NCBI GenBank assembly: GCA_938020505.1
Contig: CALIHR010000055.1
Coordinates: 124,001 to 188,000 of the forward strand
Source: an uncultured Actinobaculum sp.
GTDB taxonomy: Bacteria; Actinomycetota; Actinomycetes; Actinomycetales; Actinomycetaceae
Length of the DNA: 64,000 nt
Direction: 5' to 3'
Of this stretch, positions 37,646-46,067 are shown piece after piece. Position 1 is the first letter of the stretch; each line of letters begins with the position of its first letter. The notes beneath the pieces were generated by a model that saw nothing but the letters and a program-made list of their open reading frames with translations, had not been told where the DNA came from and ran no database searches. The position numbers were made by a program, and so were the translations under genes.

Positions 37646-38014
37646 AGCGTGTCCAATACAGATCGAAAACTTGTGGAGACATTGTGGAGTCTAGTCTCGT
37701 CGGCGTCGCTTGACGACGTCGTCCACAAGGTGGATGTGAAAGGAAGTCCCTGGCGGGCGCCGAAACGAGCCATTTGACCGAATATGTGTGCTTGCCTTCA
37801 TAGTCCTTACCGATTCGGCAAAACCGAACCCGCGGCGGCGAGGCCTCGGAAACGACGTTGCGAACCGTCGCGTCAAAGAGCGCGGCAAGCGCGAGAAGAC
37901 CTGGAATGTATCGAAACCATAGAACGACAAGGGCCGCGAAAGCCCCGGATCACGATAAAAGCTGTGTGGGCGACCATATTAAGCCGCCCACACAGCTTTT
38001 ATCGGCATGCGGTC
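37646..38014. other. Promoter region of the surface genes and WXG100 terminator
   Basis: About 370 bases without a gene. The right end holds the strong hairpin that closes the WXG100 unit (37953-38004), the left end the start region of the surface-protein operon. The middle shows nothing recognisable. Confidence 0.5.
37953..38004 (-). terminator. Very strong hairpin after the WXG100 pair
   Basis: A perfect 20-bp stem (37953-37972 with 37985-38004) contains ATAAAAGC/GCTTTTAT at its base and a 12-base loop. It lies 11 bases after the stop of the second WXG100 gene, whose transcript it should end. Confidence 0.85.
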
Positions 38015-38305
38015 TCAGCCGCCAAAACGGCGAGCATTGCTGCTGTCCGTTCCCTGCATGTTCGTAACAGAACCGTCAAGCACGAGGCTGAGAGCGTCGG
38101 TGGCCTGGACCATGACGTCGCAGTCCTTCATCCAGCTCACGAAGATCGTGTGGAAGGCATCTGCTGCCTGACCGCCGAGCCTCTCGCGGATGATGCCCTC
38201 AATCCGGTTGCCCATCGATTCGGTCTCCTCGCGCACCTTCTGCGCATGAGCCTTGATGTCGGCAACGCCTGCCTGCATGAGGGGGTAGTTGTAGAGAATG
38301 GTCAT
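38015..38305 (-). CDS. WXG100-type protein (second of pair)
   Basis: A 96-residue helical-hairpin protein of WXG100/ESX size. It opens ILYNYPLMQAGVADIKAHAQ, which forms the first helix, has a turn at LGGQAADAF in place of the usual W-x-G, and a second helix with FHTIFVSWMKDCDVMVQATD. WXG100 proteins are small dimeric substrates of type VII secretion. It follows the first WXG100-like gene by 57 bases. No secretion ATPase (EccC) or other type VII component is in the window, so the export route is unknown. Confidence 0.75.
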   Translation of the reverse strand: MTILYNYPLMQAGVADIKAHAQKVREETESMGNRIEGIIRERLGGQAADAFHTIFVSWMKDCDVMVQATDALSLVLDGSVTNMQGTDSSNARRFGG

Positions 38306-38362
38306 GAGTGTGGTTGTCCTTTCCTAATTGCGCCTAGATAAGTGATTGTCTCGAGAATCGGC

Positions 38363-38707
38363 TTAGAGAGCGGAGCTTCCGCCACCCATGAGCGAGTCCA
38401 AGCCGAGGTTCTTGTAGCTCTGAGCTTCGTCGGTGTCGGCCTGCTCGGAAGTGGAACCCGTGCTCTTGGTCTCTTGGCTGTAAACGCCAAGCTTCTGGAA
38501 GAGCCTGTCGCTTGCTTCCTCGAGAGCGGTGAAAGCGGCGGTGAAGGCCTGGGCCGCCCCGCCCTGGAACTGAACGTTGCCCCGCAGCTCCGTCGTCTTG
38601 CCATTGATGGCCGACTTGTGTGCGTTGAGGCTGCCCATGTTCTCGTCCAAGATGGAGGAAATCTGAAGATTCGCACCATCTACATCTTTAAACTCATTCT
38701 GTGACAT
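38363..38707 (-). CDS. WXG100-type protein (first of pair)
   Basis: A 114-residue acidic helical protein with the WXG100 pattern: helix one (LQISSILDENMGSLNAHKSA), the turn VQFQGGAAQAF where FQG stands for WXG, and helix two (FTAAFTALEEASDRLFQKLG), then a Ser/Thr-rich tail ending MGGGSSAL. The usual YxxxD/E export signal is not clear; SYKNLGLD in the tail is a weak candidate. The ATG at 38707 has GAGGAAGG upstream. It is probably the first gene of a two-gene unit with the next WXG100 gene and may form a heterodimer with it. Confidence 0.75.
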   Translation of the reverse strand: MSQNEFKDVDGANLQISSILDENMGSLNAHKSAINGKTTELRGNVQFQGGAAQAFTAAFTALEEASDRLFQKLGVYSQETKSTGSTSEQADTDEAQSYKNLGLDSLMGGGSSAL

Positions 38708-39799
38708 GAAAAAGTACCTTCCTCTTTTATGTGAAACCATGGACCCTTGACCATGGAACCCTTTGCCGGGCCTAGAGCTAGCCTACAACGAACTTTGTCC
38801 ACACCACCAGAGTGGTTTTCCCCCCAAGGTGTGTCGTTTATTCTAACGGCGTGTTGCTTAGTTCTTATGCGTTTTTATTTATTTTGAATCCGAAACATAT
38901 TTTTAATTAAATTTAATGTATTTGAATACTTTTATTGATTTTTATCAATACGAACTGAACGGCCCCGCGAAGGTTCACGAAGGCAAGCGGCACGTTTCGT
39001 CGCGCCCCCTCGTTTCTCGTCGAACAATGGCCGTTTCATGCCGAAACGGCACGCGATTCCCGGCGCACCCGACCCGTCCGAGGTCTGTTTCGCAACGAAC
39101 TTACCTTGCAAGAAGGACGCCTGCAGAGCCGATCGCAGAGAAATGAGAACATATAAGATAGAGTGAGATTCTTTTACCCCTTCGCATCTTGCGCGGACAA
39201 GTGTGCCGCCAGTCCCGGAACGGCAATGGCCCACAAGCGACAAGAGCAAGAAGAACAGCATTCAGATCGAGCCTTTGGACGATCGCCGCCGACCGCTGAG
39301 GGCCCATTTGCCGTCGTGCATAAATATCAGCCCTATGCCACTGTTGTACGCCAAGGACATTCGAAGCGGGGATATCCGGGACGAAAGCAAGGTTTTGAGG
39401 GAATAAACCTTAAGTCGACGTTGCCCAAAAATACCAATGGTAACCATTTTCGCTGCTTATTGATGCTTTTATTTGAGTTTAAATGCTTAAAACAGATTTA
39501 TATGTGAAACGAAGGTGTTTGCCGATATGCCTCACAAAGTATCAATGATGGATAGCTCTCCCCGATTGATCCCCGCTCTATCGCCAATTGACCGAAGAAT
39601 CCGCGAAATACAAAGGAAAACTCGGGTTCCCCGAAGAGAGCCGAGAGTTTCTCGAAAACCAGAGCAAACTTCGGATACGTACGTCACACCAACCGGCTAT
39701 TGACTTCGGCCGGAAGGCCTCACCCAAACAGTCGGCGACGTTCTGCCCCGGCTTTTCGCCCTAGACTCCGCCGAAATCAGGCGAAAACACGGGCCCGGG
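38708..39799. other. AT-rich kilobase without a convincing gene
   Basis: About 1.1 kb separates prs from the WXG100 pair. The part at 38820-38950 is the most AT-rich of the window and contains an ATTGAT/ATCAAT hairpin (38934-38949). Open frames on both strands (for example 39163-39507 and 39515-39703 on the plus strand) lack ribosome sites and recognisable protein features. Directly upstream of the WXG100 start ACCATGGA is repeated at 38736 and 38750. The region may hold a regulated or silenced promoter, a small RNA or gene remnants. Confidence 0.5.
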
Positions 39800-40780
39800 T
39801 CAGTACGCCCCGTCGAAGAGGCTCGTGACGGACCCGTCCTCGAAGACCTCGTCGATGGCGCGGGCGAGAACCGGGGCGATAGGAAGCACCGTCATCGCCG
39901 GGAAGCGCTTTTCCGGGCCGATGGGAAGCGTGTCCGTGACCACGAGCTCGCGCAGCCCCGATTCGCGCAGGCGCTGGGTCGCCGGATCGGAGAGCACCCC
40001 GTGGGTGGCGGCGACGATGACGTCCTTGGCCCCTGCCTCCAGCACGATGCGGACCGCGCCGCAGATGGTTCCGGCCGTGTCGATGAGATCGTCGACGATC
40101 ACGGCGGTGCGCCCCGAAACGTCGCCGACCACGCGGTTCGCCGTCGCCTGATTGGGGCGGGTGAGGTCACGCGTCTTGTGCACGAAGGCGAGAGGCACCC
40201 CTCCGAGCCTATTGCCCCATTGCTCGGCCACCTTGATCCGGCCGGCGTCGGGAGAGACGACCACGGCGCTGCCGACGTCGATGCGCCCGCGAACGTATTC
40301 GACCAGGGTCGGCATCGCCCACAGGTGGTCGACGGGGCCGTCGAAGAAACCCTGCGACTGCGCGGCGTGCAGGTCTACGGACATGATGCGGTCGGCGCCG
40401 GCCGTCCTGAACAGGTCAGCAACGAGGCGGGCGGAGATCGGCTCGCGCCCCTTGTGCTTCTTGTCCTGGCGTGCGTAGGGGTAATAGGGGGCGACGGCGG
40501 TGATTCGCTTGGCCGAGGCCCGCTTGGCCGCGTCGACCATGATGAGCTGCTCCATGAGCCACGTGTTGATGGGGTCGGCGTGGGACTGGAGGATGAACAC
40601 GTCTGCGCCGCGCACCGACTCCTCGAAACGGACGTATATCTCAGAGTTGGCGAAATCGTAGGCGGTGACCGGCAAGAGGTCGATTCCCAGTTCGTCCGCC
40701 ACTTCCTTCGCCAACGCCGGATGCGCCCGGCCGCTTACGAGAACGAGGCGTTTGTCGTTCGCCATCCGCATTCCGGTCAT
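39800..40780 (-). CDS. prs: Ribose-phosphate pyrophosphokinase
   Basis: PRPP synthase makes the activated ribose used for nucleotides, His, Trp and NAD. The 326-residue protein has the family motifs in order: FANSEIYVRFEESVRGADVF, NTWLMEQLIMVDAAKRASAK, ITAVAPYYPYARQDKKHKGR, VSPDAGRIKVAE and the PRPP loop VIVDDLIDTAGTI. The ATG at 40780 has GAGGG upstream; the later in-frame ATGs at M4 and M6 are alternatives. The long upstream frame is a shadow of glmU. It follows glmU by 11 bases in one operon. Confidence 0.95.
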   Translation of the reverse strand: MTGMRMANDKRLVLVSGRAHPALAKEVADELGIDLLPVTAYDFANSEIYVRFEESVRGADVFILQSHADPINTWLMEQLIMVDAAKRASAKRITAVAPYYPYARQDKKHKGREPISARLVADLFRTAGADRIMSVDLHAAQSQGFFDGPVDHLWAMPTLVEYVRGRIDVGSAVVVSPDAGRIKVAEQWGNRLGGVPLAFVHKTRDLTRPNQATANRVVGDVSGRTAVIVDDLIDTAGTICGAVRIVLEAGAKDVIVAATHGVLSDPATQRLRESGLRELVVTDTLPIGPEKRFPAMTVLPIAPVLARAIDEVFEDGSVTSLFDGAY

Positions 40781-40791
40781 AGTTTCCCTCG

Positions 40792-41835
40792 CTATTCGGA
40801 AACGCCGGCGGCCCTGGCGCCCCCGGTCAGCACTGTGTAGGGCGGAAGCGCGGTCCCCGCCTCCACGGCCGCGTCGCGAACCACGACGTGGCGCGCATCG
40901 GCCCCCTCGCCCACGAGGGCGTCGGTGAACTCGCCCGGGCCCACGAGGGCGCCCTTCGCGATCGACGTCGTCCCGTACAGCCCCGTTCCGGGCAGGACCC
41001 GGCAATCCGGCGCCAATGTGACGGTCACGTCGATCGACGTGGTCGCGGGATCGACGATCGCCGCCCCGGCGCGCATCCACGCCTCGAGGGTCCTCCGATT
41101 CATCTGCTCGCGCAGAGCCGCCAACTGGACGAGGTCGTTGCACCCCTCGACGAGCCACGAGTCCTCGACGACGTACGAGCCTGTGCCCGCGCCGGATTCA
41201 TAGGCCTTCGCCACGACGTCGGTCAGGTACATCTCGCCCTGCGCGTTCTCGGTGTCGAGGCCGCCGACGGCCTCGCGAAGGAAGTCGGCGTCGAAAACGT
41301 ACGTGGACGTGTTGATCTCGGCGATCTCGCGCTGTTCCGGCGTCGCGTCCTTGTGCTCGACGACGCCGGCGACTGCCCCTTCGGCGTCGCGGACGATCCT
41401 GCCATAGCCTGTGGGATCGTCCGCGACGGCGGTCAAAACCGTGACCGCATTGCCTTCGTGCCGTCCCAGAAGGCGAGACAAAACGTCGGACGAAAGCAGG
41501 GGCGTGTCCCCCGCGGTTACGACGACCGGCCCCGAAAGATCCGCAGGAAGGGCGCGCAAGCCGCACCAGAGGGCTCTGCCCGTGCCTTTGATCTCGTCCT
41601 GGTCGGCAATCGTGATCCCGGGATCGCATTCGGCGGCGTGCGCGGCGACGCGGTCGCGTTCGTGGCGCACGACGACGGCGATGTGATCGGGGGCGAGCCC
41701 CCGCGCCGCGAAGATCGCGTGGCCGAGGAGCGTGCGGCCGCACATGGGATGGAGGACTTTGGGGATCTCGGATTTCATCCTGGTTCCCTGACCGGCGGCT
41801 AGAACGACGACGGCAGCCGGATGCGGTCTGCTCAC
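40792..41835 (-). CDS. glmU: GlmU-like UDP-GlcNAc pyrophosphorylase, truncated at C-terminus
   Basis: The N-terminal uridyltransferase domain is complete: VVLAAGQGTRMKSEIPKVLH, KGTGRALWCGLR, TAGDTPLLS, DPTGYGRIVRD, EHKDATPEQREIAEINT and GEMYLTDVV. The protein is only 347 residues. Full GlmU is about 450-490 and carries a left-handed beta-helix acetyltransferase domain; here only the first few hexapeptide turns (DVTVTLAPDCRVLPGT, SIAKGALVGPG) remain before the stop, and the region of the catalytic His is missing. The acetylation of glucosamine-1-phosphate must be supplied elsewhere. The GTG at 41835 follows GGAAGGGG. Gene order tRNA-Gln, glmU, prs is typical. Confidence 0.85.
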   Translation of the reverse strand: MSRPHPAAVVVLAAGQGTRMKSEIPKVLHPMCGRTLLGHAIFAARGLAPDHIAVVVRHERDRVAAHAAECDPGITIADQDEIKGTGRALWCGLRALPADLSGPVVVTAGDTPLLSSDVLSRLLGRHEGNAVTVLTAVADDPTGYGRIVRDAEGAVAGVVEHKDATPEQREIAEINTSTYVFDADFLREAVGGLDTENAQGEMYLTDVVAKAYESGAGTGSYVVEDSWLVEGCNDLVQLAALREQMNRRTLEAWMRAGAAIVDPATTSIDVTVTLAPDCRVLPGTGLYGTTSIAKGALVGPGEFTDALVGEGADARHVVVRDAAVEAGTALPPYTVLTGGARAAGVSE

Positions 41836-41965
41836 AGTAGGCCCCTTCCTGTGGTCATGGACCAAGTTTAACCGCTGTCTGAGAGTTTCGCCTACGTCGC
41901 CCACGCGCTTTCACCTGCGTCGTCTGCCGTCCGCGCGCATCGACGTCGACTGCGCGCCGCATCGG

Positions 41966-42036
41966 CTCCGCCCCCAGGATTCGAACCCGGACAAAAGGTT
42001 CCAAAGACCTCTGTGCTGCCATTACACCAGGGCGGA
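41966..42036 (-). tRNA. tRNA-Gln(UUG)
   Basis: A 71-nt class I tRNA on the minus strand. Acceptor TCCGCCC pairs with GGGCGGA, the anticodon loop CTTTGGA gives TTG for Gln, and the T arm has GGTTCGAATCC. The discriminator is G, as expected for Gln. CCA is not encoded. It lies 130 bases upstream of glmU on the same strand. Confidence 0.95.
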
Positions 42037-42430
42037 TCACCGGGACGATTGTATAGGCGCGTCCGCGAAAAGTCATCCCAACGTCGGAAAGGCCCTCCGA
42101 AAGCCGGGCCGAAGCCGTCCAAGCCGCCGCCTCGCTGTTCACCGGAAGCGAAGCCCTTCCCTTTGAGCGAAACGATATGTTGGGGATTCGGCCTCGGCGA
42201 ACCGCCCTTGCCCGCAGCCGGCGCCGCGCCCCGCCGGGCTCGGCCTTCCCCTCCACGATGCCCGAGATGGCGGGCATTTGAGGGAGCAGGCAAGTCCGCG
42301 CATCCATCCGATGAAAAGCAAACGTTTTTTACGGTCGCACGATCGATTCGCCGTCCAAGCGGAGTGGCAATGGGGAGAGATCCTCCTTCGGACTGAAGTA
42401 AACAGCCGCTTTTACTGCAATAATTGATGT
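42037..42430. other. Gene-free region between tRNA-Gln and the TetR gene
   Basis: About 390 bases hold the promoters of the divergent tRNA and TetR genes. Just before the TetR start the sequence is AT-rich (AATAAT, TAATTG). Nothing else is recognised. Confidence 0.5.
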
Positions 42431-43066
42431 ATGAGCGCAAATTCTTCTTCGTCACCCCGGCGCGTGCGGATGTCCCGAGCCGAGCGCCGTGAACAGCTAA
42501 TCCGCGTAGCCCGCCAGCTCTTTGGAACTCGAGGCTATGATGCCGTCTCCGTCGAAGAAATCGCGAGTGCGGCAGGCGTCTCCAAGCCCATCGTCTATGA
42601 GCATTTCGGAGGGAAGGAAGGTCTCTACCAGGTTATCGTCGACCGCGAGGTGAAGGCCCTTTCCGACATCCTGCGGTCGCAGATGCGTCCCGAACACAGC
42701 GCGCGAGCAGTTCTCGAAGGAATCGTCGTCACCCTTCTCGACTTCATTGAGGAGAACGCCGACGGATTCCATCTGCTCGCCCACCAGTCGCCCACCGCCG
42801 TCAGGAGCGAGACCTTCGAGACCGTCATGGCGGACATCGCGGACCAAGTCACCATTTTCCTCGCCCCACTCCTGGAGAAGCAGGGACTCGATCCCGCATC
42901 GGCGCCCGTCTACGGGCAGATCCTCGCCGGCGGCGTCGGGCAGATAGGTCAGTGGTGGAGCGAGAACATGCAGGTCGATAAGACGCTCGTCGCCGCCCAG
43001 GTGACGAACCTGCTTTACCTTGGCCTTCGAGGCATGGAAAAGGATCCACATCTCCAGACGCGTTGA
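42431..43066 (+). CDS. TetR-family transcriptional regulator
   Basis: A 211-residue TetR repressor. The N-terminal helix-turn-helix is complete: RREQLIRVARQLFGTRGYDA, SVEEIASAAGVSKPIVYEHF and GGKEGLYQVIVDRE. The ligand-binding domain after residue 70 is variable, as usual. AATAAT six bases before the ATG suggests a leaderless start; no ribosome site is seen. It lies 260 bases upstream of the NatAB-like exporter on the same strand and may control it, which is an inference from position. Confidence 0.85.
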   Translation: MSANSSSSPRRVRMSRAERREQLIRVARQLFGTRGYDAVSVEEIASAAGVSKPIVYEHFGGKEGLYQVIVDREVKALSDILRSQMRPEHSARAVLEGIVVTLLDFIEENADGFHLLAHQSPTAVRSETFETVMADIADQVTIFLAPLLEKQGLDPASAPVYGQILAGGVGQIGQWWSENMQVDKTLVAAQVTNLLYLGLRGMEKDPHLQTR

Positions 43067-43328
43067 GGCGCAACTCAATCTCTCTTCACGAAAGGTCGAG
43101 CGTCCGTCGATGGCAGCTCCGCTGCCGGTCGGCGGACGCTTTCTCGTTCCCGCTTCGCCGCGCCGCGAGCCCCGGCCCCGCTTTCGAGGCAGGCGGCGTA
43201 GGCGTCGAAGCCGCCGTGCCGCGCTTTTCCCTGGACAGAGGCTCGCGCAGGCGCTCTCCTTCCCGTTTCTCGGCGGCAAACCCTGCGTCGAATGTGGCAT
43301 GCCCCTCGCTGTGTGGTAAACATGAAAC

Positions 43329-44324
43329 ATGCTGGAAGTTCAGGATCTCAATAAGTCCTTCGGGACATTGCAAGCGTTGAAGGGTCTCAGCCTCAAAGTC
43401 CAGCCTGGTGAGATATTTGGATTCGTCGGATCGAACGGCGCAGGCAAGACGACCGCGATGCGGATCATGCTGGGGGTGCTCTCCACCGATTCAGGCCGGG
43501 TTTCGTGGAACGGCAAGGCGGTCGACGACGACGTCCGCCGCAAGATCGGCTACATGCCCGAGGAGCGCGGCCTCTACCCCAAAATGCAGGTGGGAAGGCA
43601 ACTGGAGTATTTCGCGCGGCTCCACGGGCTCGGCAAAACCGAGGCGGCGCAGGCGACGGAGCAATGGACCGATCGGCTGGGAGTCGCGGGCAGGCGAAAC
43701 GACAACGTGCAAAAGCTTTCCCTCGGCAACCAGCAGCGCGTCCAGCTGGCGGCGGCCCTCGTTCACGATCCCATCATCCTCGTTCTCGACGAACCGTTTT
43801 CCGGCCTCGATCCGGTGGCGGTCGACGTGATGAGCCAGGTCCTCAAAGACAAGGCAAAATCCGGCGTCCCCGTCATCTTCTCCTCCCATCAGCTTGACCT
43901 CGTCGAGCGGTTGTGCGACCGCGTCGGCATCGTCTCCCGCGGCTCGATCGTGGCAGAAGGCACAATTCACGAGCTGCGCAACGCAGGCAAGCCGCAGATT
44001 GCGCTGGCCGTTTCAGCCGGCCCCGACAGGGTCCACGCCGCCTTGGCTTCGGCCGGCGCCAAGGCGCAGCCCGATCCGCTCGAAGGAACGTCCGACGCCC
44101 CCGGCGCAAACGGATTGACCCGCGTGGTCGTCGACGCCGAAGGGCTTGACGACCAGGCGCTGCTCCGGGCCGCCCTGTCCGCCGGCCCCGTCCGCGAATT
44201 CGCGCCCAGGCGCCCGCACCTGGCCGACCTGTTCAAGGACGTGGTGGTCGCCGCCCAACCCGAGAAACCCTCACAAAAGGGCCGCCGAGGCCTCTTCAGC
44301 CGCAGGAAGGACGCAGCCCGATGA
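43329..44324 (+). CDS. ABC transporter ATP-binding protein (NatA-like)
   Basis: A 331-residue ABC ATPase with Walker A GSNGAGKTT near residue 37, GYMPEERGLYPKM, signature LSLGNQQRVQLA near 132, Walker B LVLDEPFSGLDP near 152 and switch SSHQLD. EERGLYP after the Q-loop region is typical of NatA/DUF4162-type sodium or drug exporters. The C-terminal about 100 residues end in an Arg/Lys tail. It overlaps the permease gene by ATGA. The pair should form a heteromeric exporter. Confidence 0.87.
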   Translation: MLEVQDLNKSFGTLQALKGLSLKVQPGEIFGFVGSNGAGKTTAMRIMLGVLSTDSGRVSWNGKAVDDDVRRKIGYMPEERGLYPKMQVGRQLEYFARLHGLGKTEAAQATEQWTDRLGVAGRRNDNVQKLSLGNQQRVQLAAALVHDPIILVLDEPFSGLDPVAVDVMSQVLKDKAKSGVPVIFSSHQLDLVERLCDRVGIVSRGSIVAEGTIHELRNAGKPQIALAVSAGPDRVHAALASAGAKAQPDPLEGTSDAPGANGLTRVVVDAEGLDDQALLRAALSAGPVREFAPRRPHLADLFKDVVVAAQPEKPSQKGRRGLFSRRKDAAR

Positions 44325-45202
44325 TTCTTTCCCTCATCTTCAAACGCGAGTTCACGAGGCTCTTAGGGTCGAAGGCCATACAGGTTTCCACCTGCATCGT
44401 CGTGGCTCTCATGTTCATCGGCGGGGCGATCGGAGGATACTTCCTCAGAAAGAACGACGTCGACACCACGCCCCCCGAAGTCACGGGAAACGGGTCGGAG
44501 GGCAACCCCTTCGGCTTCGTGATGGGCTCTCTCGGCGTCTCTCTCCTGATGGTCATGATCTTCACCGGCATCGGCGTTCTCTCGGCCGGCGTCGTCGAAG
44601 AGAAGGCCAGCCGGGTGGTGGAAATCCTCCTCACCACGGTCAAGCCGCGCGTCCTTCTGCTTGGGAAGATCCTCGGCATCGGCACGGGAATGCTCGTGGT
44701 CTTCGCCGCCTACGTGGTCGGGATCGTAGGAGGGCTCGGTTTGGCTGGGCTGCTGCCGGACCTCGGGACGCTTGGAAAGCTTGGAGTCTGGACATTCTTG
44801 CCGACGTTCCTCGCATGGACCGTCGTCGGCTATTTGACGGCTTCGGGGCTCACGGGGGCTCTGGCTTCGACCGTGTCGCGCCAAGAAGACCTCGGCGGGG
44901 TTCAGACGCCTATCGTCTTCGGGCTGATGATACCCATGTACGCGGCTCTCTACTACGTCCCGGCCCAGCCGGATTCGACGGCCAGCGAGGTCATGTCGTT
45001 CATTCCCTTGGTCTCTCCGTCGACCATGATCATGCGGACGGCGCTCGGCGGCGTGCCCGCCTGGCAGCAACTGGTCGCTTTCGCCGTCAACATCGCCTTC
45101 ATTCCTCTCCTCGCCGCGCTCGCGGGGAGGATCTACGAGAACTCGATCCTGCGCACGGGCGAGCGGATCAAGATCGTCAAGGCGTTGCGGGGCGCGAACT
45201 AG
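44321..45202 (+). CDS. ABC exporter permease (NatB-like)
   Basis: A 293-residue membrane protein with six hydrophobic segments. It begins FKREFTRLLGSKA and has the family segment GVVEEKASRVVEILLTTVKP, which marks the cytoplasmic coupling region of NatB/YhaP-type permeases, and LVSPSTMIMRTALGGVP near the end. It is shorter than NatB (about 380-400) because the large external loop after helix one is only about 35 residues. It starts inside the ATPase stop codon. A T-run terminator follows. Substrate unknown; sodium or a toxic compound is possible. Confidence 0.85.
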   Translation: MILSLIFKREFTRLLGSKAIQVSTCIVVALMFIGGAIGGYFLRKNDVDTTPPEVTGNGSEGNPFGFVMGSLGVSLLMVMIFTGIGVLSAGVVEEKASRVVEILLTTVKPRVLLLGKILGIGTGMLVVFAAYVVGIVGGLGLAGLLPDLGTLGKLGVWTFLPTFLAWTVVGYLTASGLTGALASTVSRQEDLGGVQTPIVFGLMIPMYAALYYVPAQPDSTASEVMSFIPLVSPSTMIMRTALGGVPAWQQLVAFAVNIAFIPLLAALAGRIYENSILRTGERIKIVKALRGAN

Positions 45203-45294
45203 GCCTAGGCCCTGCGAGGCTCTGAAGCAAGTGAGCCGAGGCGGGTCGAACCGAAGCGAGCCAGCCGCGGCGGCTCCAACCGCCGAAAAGGCCG

Positions 45295-45335
45295 AAAGGG
45301 GAGTGTCCACGCCGTTTCGTGGACTCTCCCCTTTT
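45295..45335 (+). terminator. Intrinsic terminator after the NatAB-like pair
   Basis: AAAGGGGAGTGTCCACG pairs with CGTGGACTCTCCCCTTT with one internal mismatch, and is followed by a T-run (45331-45336). It lies 90 bases after the permease stop. Confidence 0.85.
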
Positions 45336-45345
45336 TGCTTGTGTG

Positions 45346-45425
45346 AGCCTGTTTCAGGCCGTTGAGCCTTCTAGATTCTCGTCAAGCCTTCCAGCTCGTC
45401 GAGCCTCTAGCTTGTCGAAGTTTCT
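45346..45425. repeat. Degenerate GAGCCT/GTC repeats between convergent genes
   Basis: The words GAGCCT or AAGCCT, CT(A/C)(G/C) and CTCGTC or TTGTCGA recur four times at irregular spacing of 15-20 bases between the terminator and the His-rich gene. They appear to be decayed tandem copies; no function is visible. Confidence 0.4.
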
Positions 45426-45440
45426 ATGCCCGGCGAGTTC

Positions 45441-45737
45441 TCAGTGCTCGTCGTAGTGATCGCCGTGCCGTGCGTGGCGGTGCCCGTCATGGACGTAATC
45501 GACGTGGTCCCCGTGCTGAACGGCCTCATGGCCGCAGCCCTCGCCGTGGGCGTGCTCGGCCACGGTGTGCTCGGCGACGTCCTGATGGTCGTCGTAGTGA
45601 TCGCCGTGCCGTGCGTGGCGGTGCCCGTCATGGACGTAATCGACGTGGTCCCCGTGCTGAACGGCCTCATGGCCGCAGCCTTCTCCATGGGCGTGCTCGG
45701 CCACGGTGTGGTGAGCGTGGGGGTCGGCAGTGCTCAT
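45441..45737 (-). CDS. Histidine-rich metal-binding protein with internal duplication
   Basis: A 98-residue cytosolic protein with 26 His, many Asp and two Cys. Two 47-residue repeats make up most of it, each running from TVAEHAHGEGCGHE to RHARHGDHYD. It should bind several divalent ions (zinc, nickel, cobalt or copper) as a store or chaperone. AAAGGA lies about six bases before the ATG at 45737; an ATG six codons earlier overlaps the arsR stop. It follows an ArsR/SmtB regulator in the same operon, which supports a metal role. The duplication is recent at DNA level (see repeat entry). Confidence 0.75.
   Translation of the reverse strand: MSTADPHAHHTVAEHAHGEGCGHEAVQHGDHVDYVHDGHRHARHGDHYDDHQDVAEHTVAEHAHGEGCGHEAVQHGDHVDYVHDGHRHARHGDHYDEH
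45448..45710. repeat. In-frame tandem duplication, period 141 bp
   Basis: Bases 45448-45569 and 45589-45710 are near-identical over 122 bp, with about three substitutions, clustered near 45541-45548. The period of 141 bp equals 47 codons, so the reading frame of the His-rich protein is kept. Confidence 0.95.
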
Positions 45738-45751
45738 AGTTTTTCCTTTCT

Positions 45752-46042
45752 TCATGCGTTTTCCCGCGCGTGGGCGATCGCATCGCGCACCACGTGTTCG
45801 ACGTGGCAGTCGGAGATCCGATAGATGACTTCCTTGCCGCGGCGATCCGCTTCAAGGAGCCCGGCGTCGCGCAGGATCCGCAAATGTTGCGATGTGAGCG
45901 GCTGGCTCATCTTCGCCGCCTCGGCGAGGGCCGAAACCGGTCTGTTCTCATGGCTCACAAGTGAAAGAAGGAGCAAACGGGACTCGTTTCCCAGAACCCG
46001 AAACATGCGGGCGGTCTCCGTTAGAAGCTTGCCTTCATTCAC
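45752..46042 (-). CDS. ArsR/SmtB-family metal-sensing repressor
   Basis: A 96-residue winged-helix repressor. MFRVLGNESRLLLLSLVSHE and SALAEAAKMSQPLTSQHLRI form the DNA-binding domain. The last helix contains SDCHVEHVVRDAIAHARE, with Cys and His positioned like the alpha-5 metal site of SmtB/CzrA/NmtR. The GTG at 46042 is the start; a possible -10 lies close upstream (TTTATA on the minus strand) behind a perfect palindrome. It overlaps the His-rich gene by ATGA in the long form. Zinc, nickel or cobalt control is inferred. Confidence 0.85.
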   Translation of the reverse strand: MNEGKLLTETARMFRVLGNESRLLLLSLVSHENRPVSALAEAAKMSQPLTSQHLRILRDAGLLEADRRGKEVIYRISDCHVEHVVRDAIAHARENA

Positions 46043-46067
46043 GCTTCAATCATCACACACGTATAAA

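Noticed and set aside
39163..39703. Small plus-strand frames in the AT-rich kilobase
   Set aside because: No ribosome site, no promoter-start spacing as in the leaderless genes, and no protein-like pattern.
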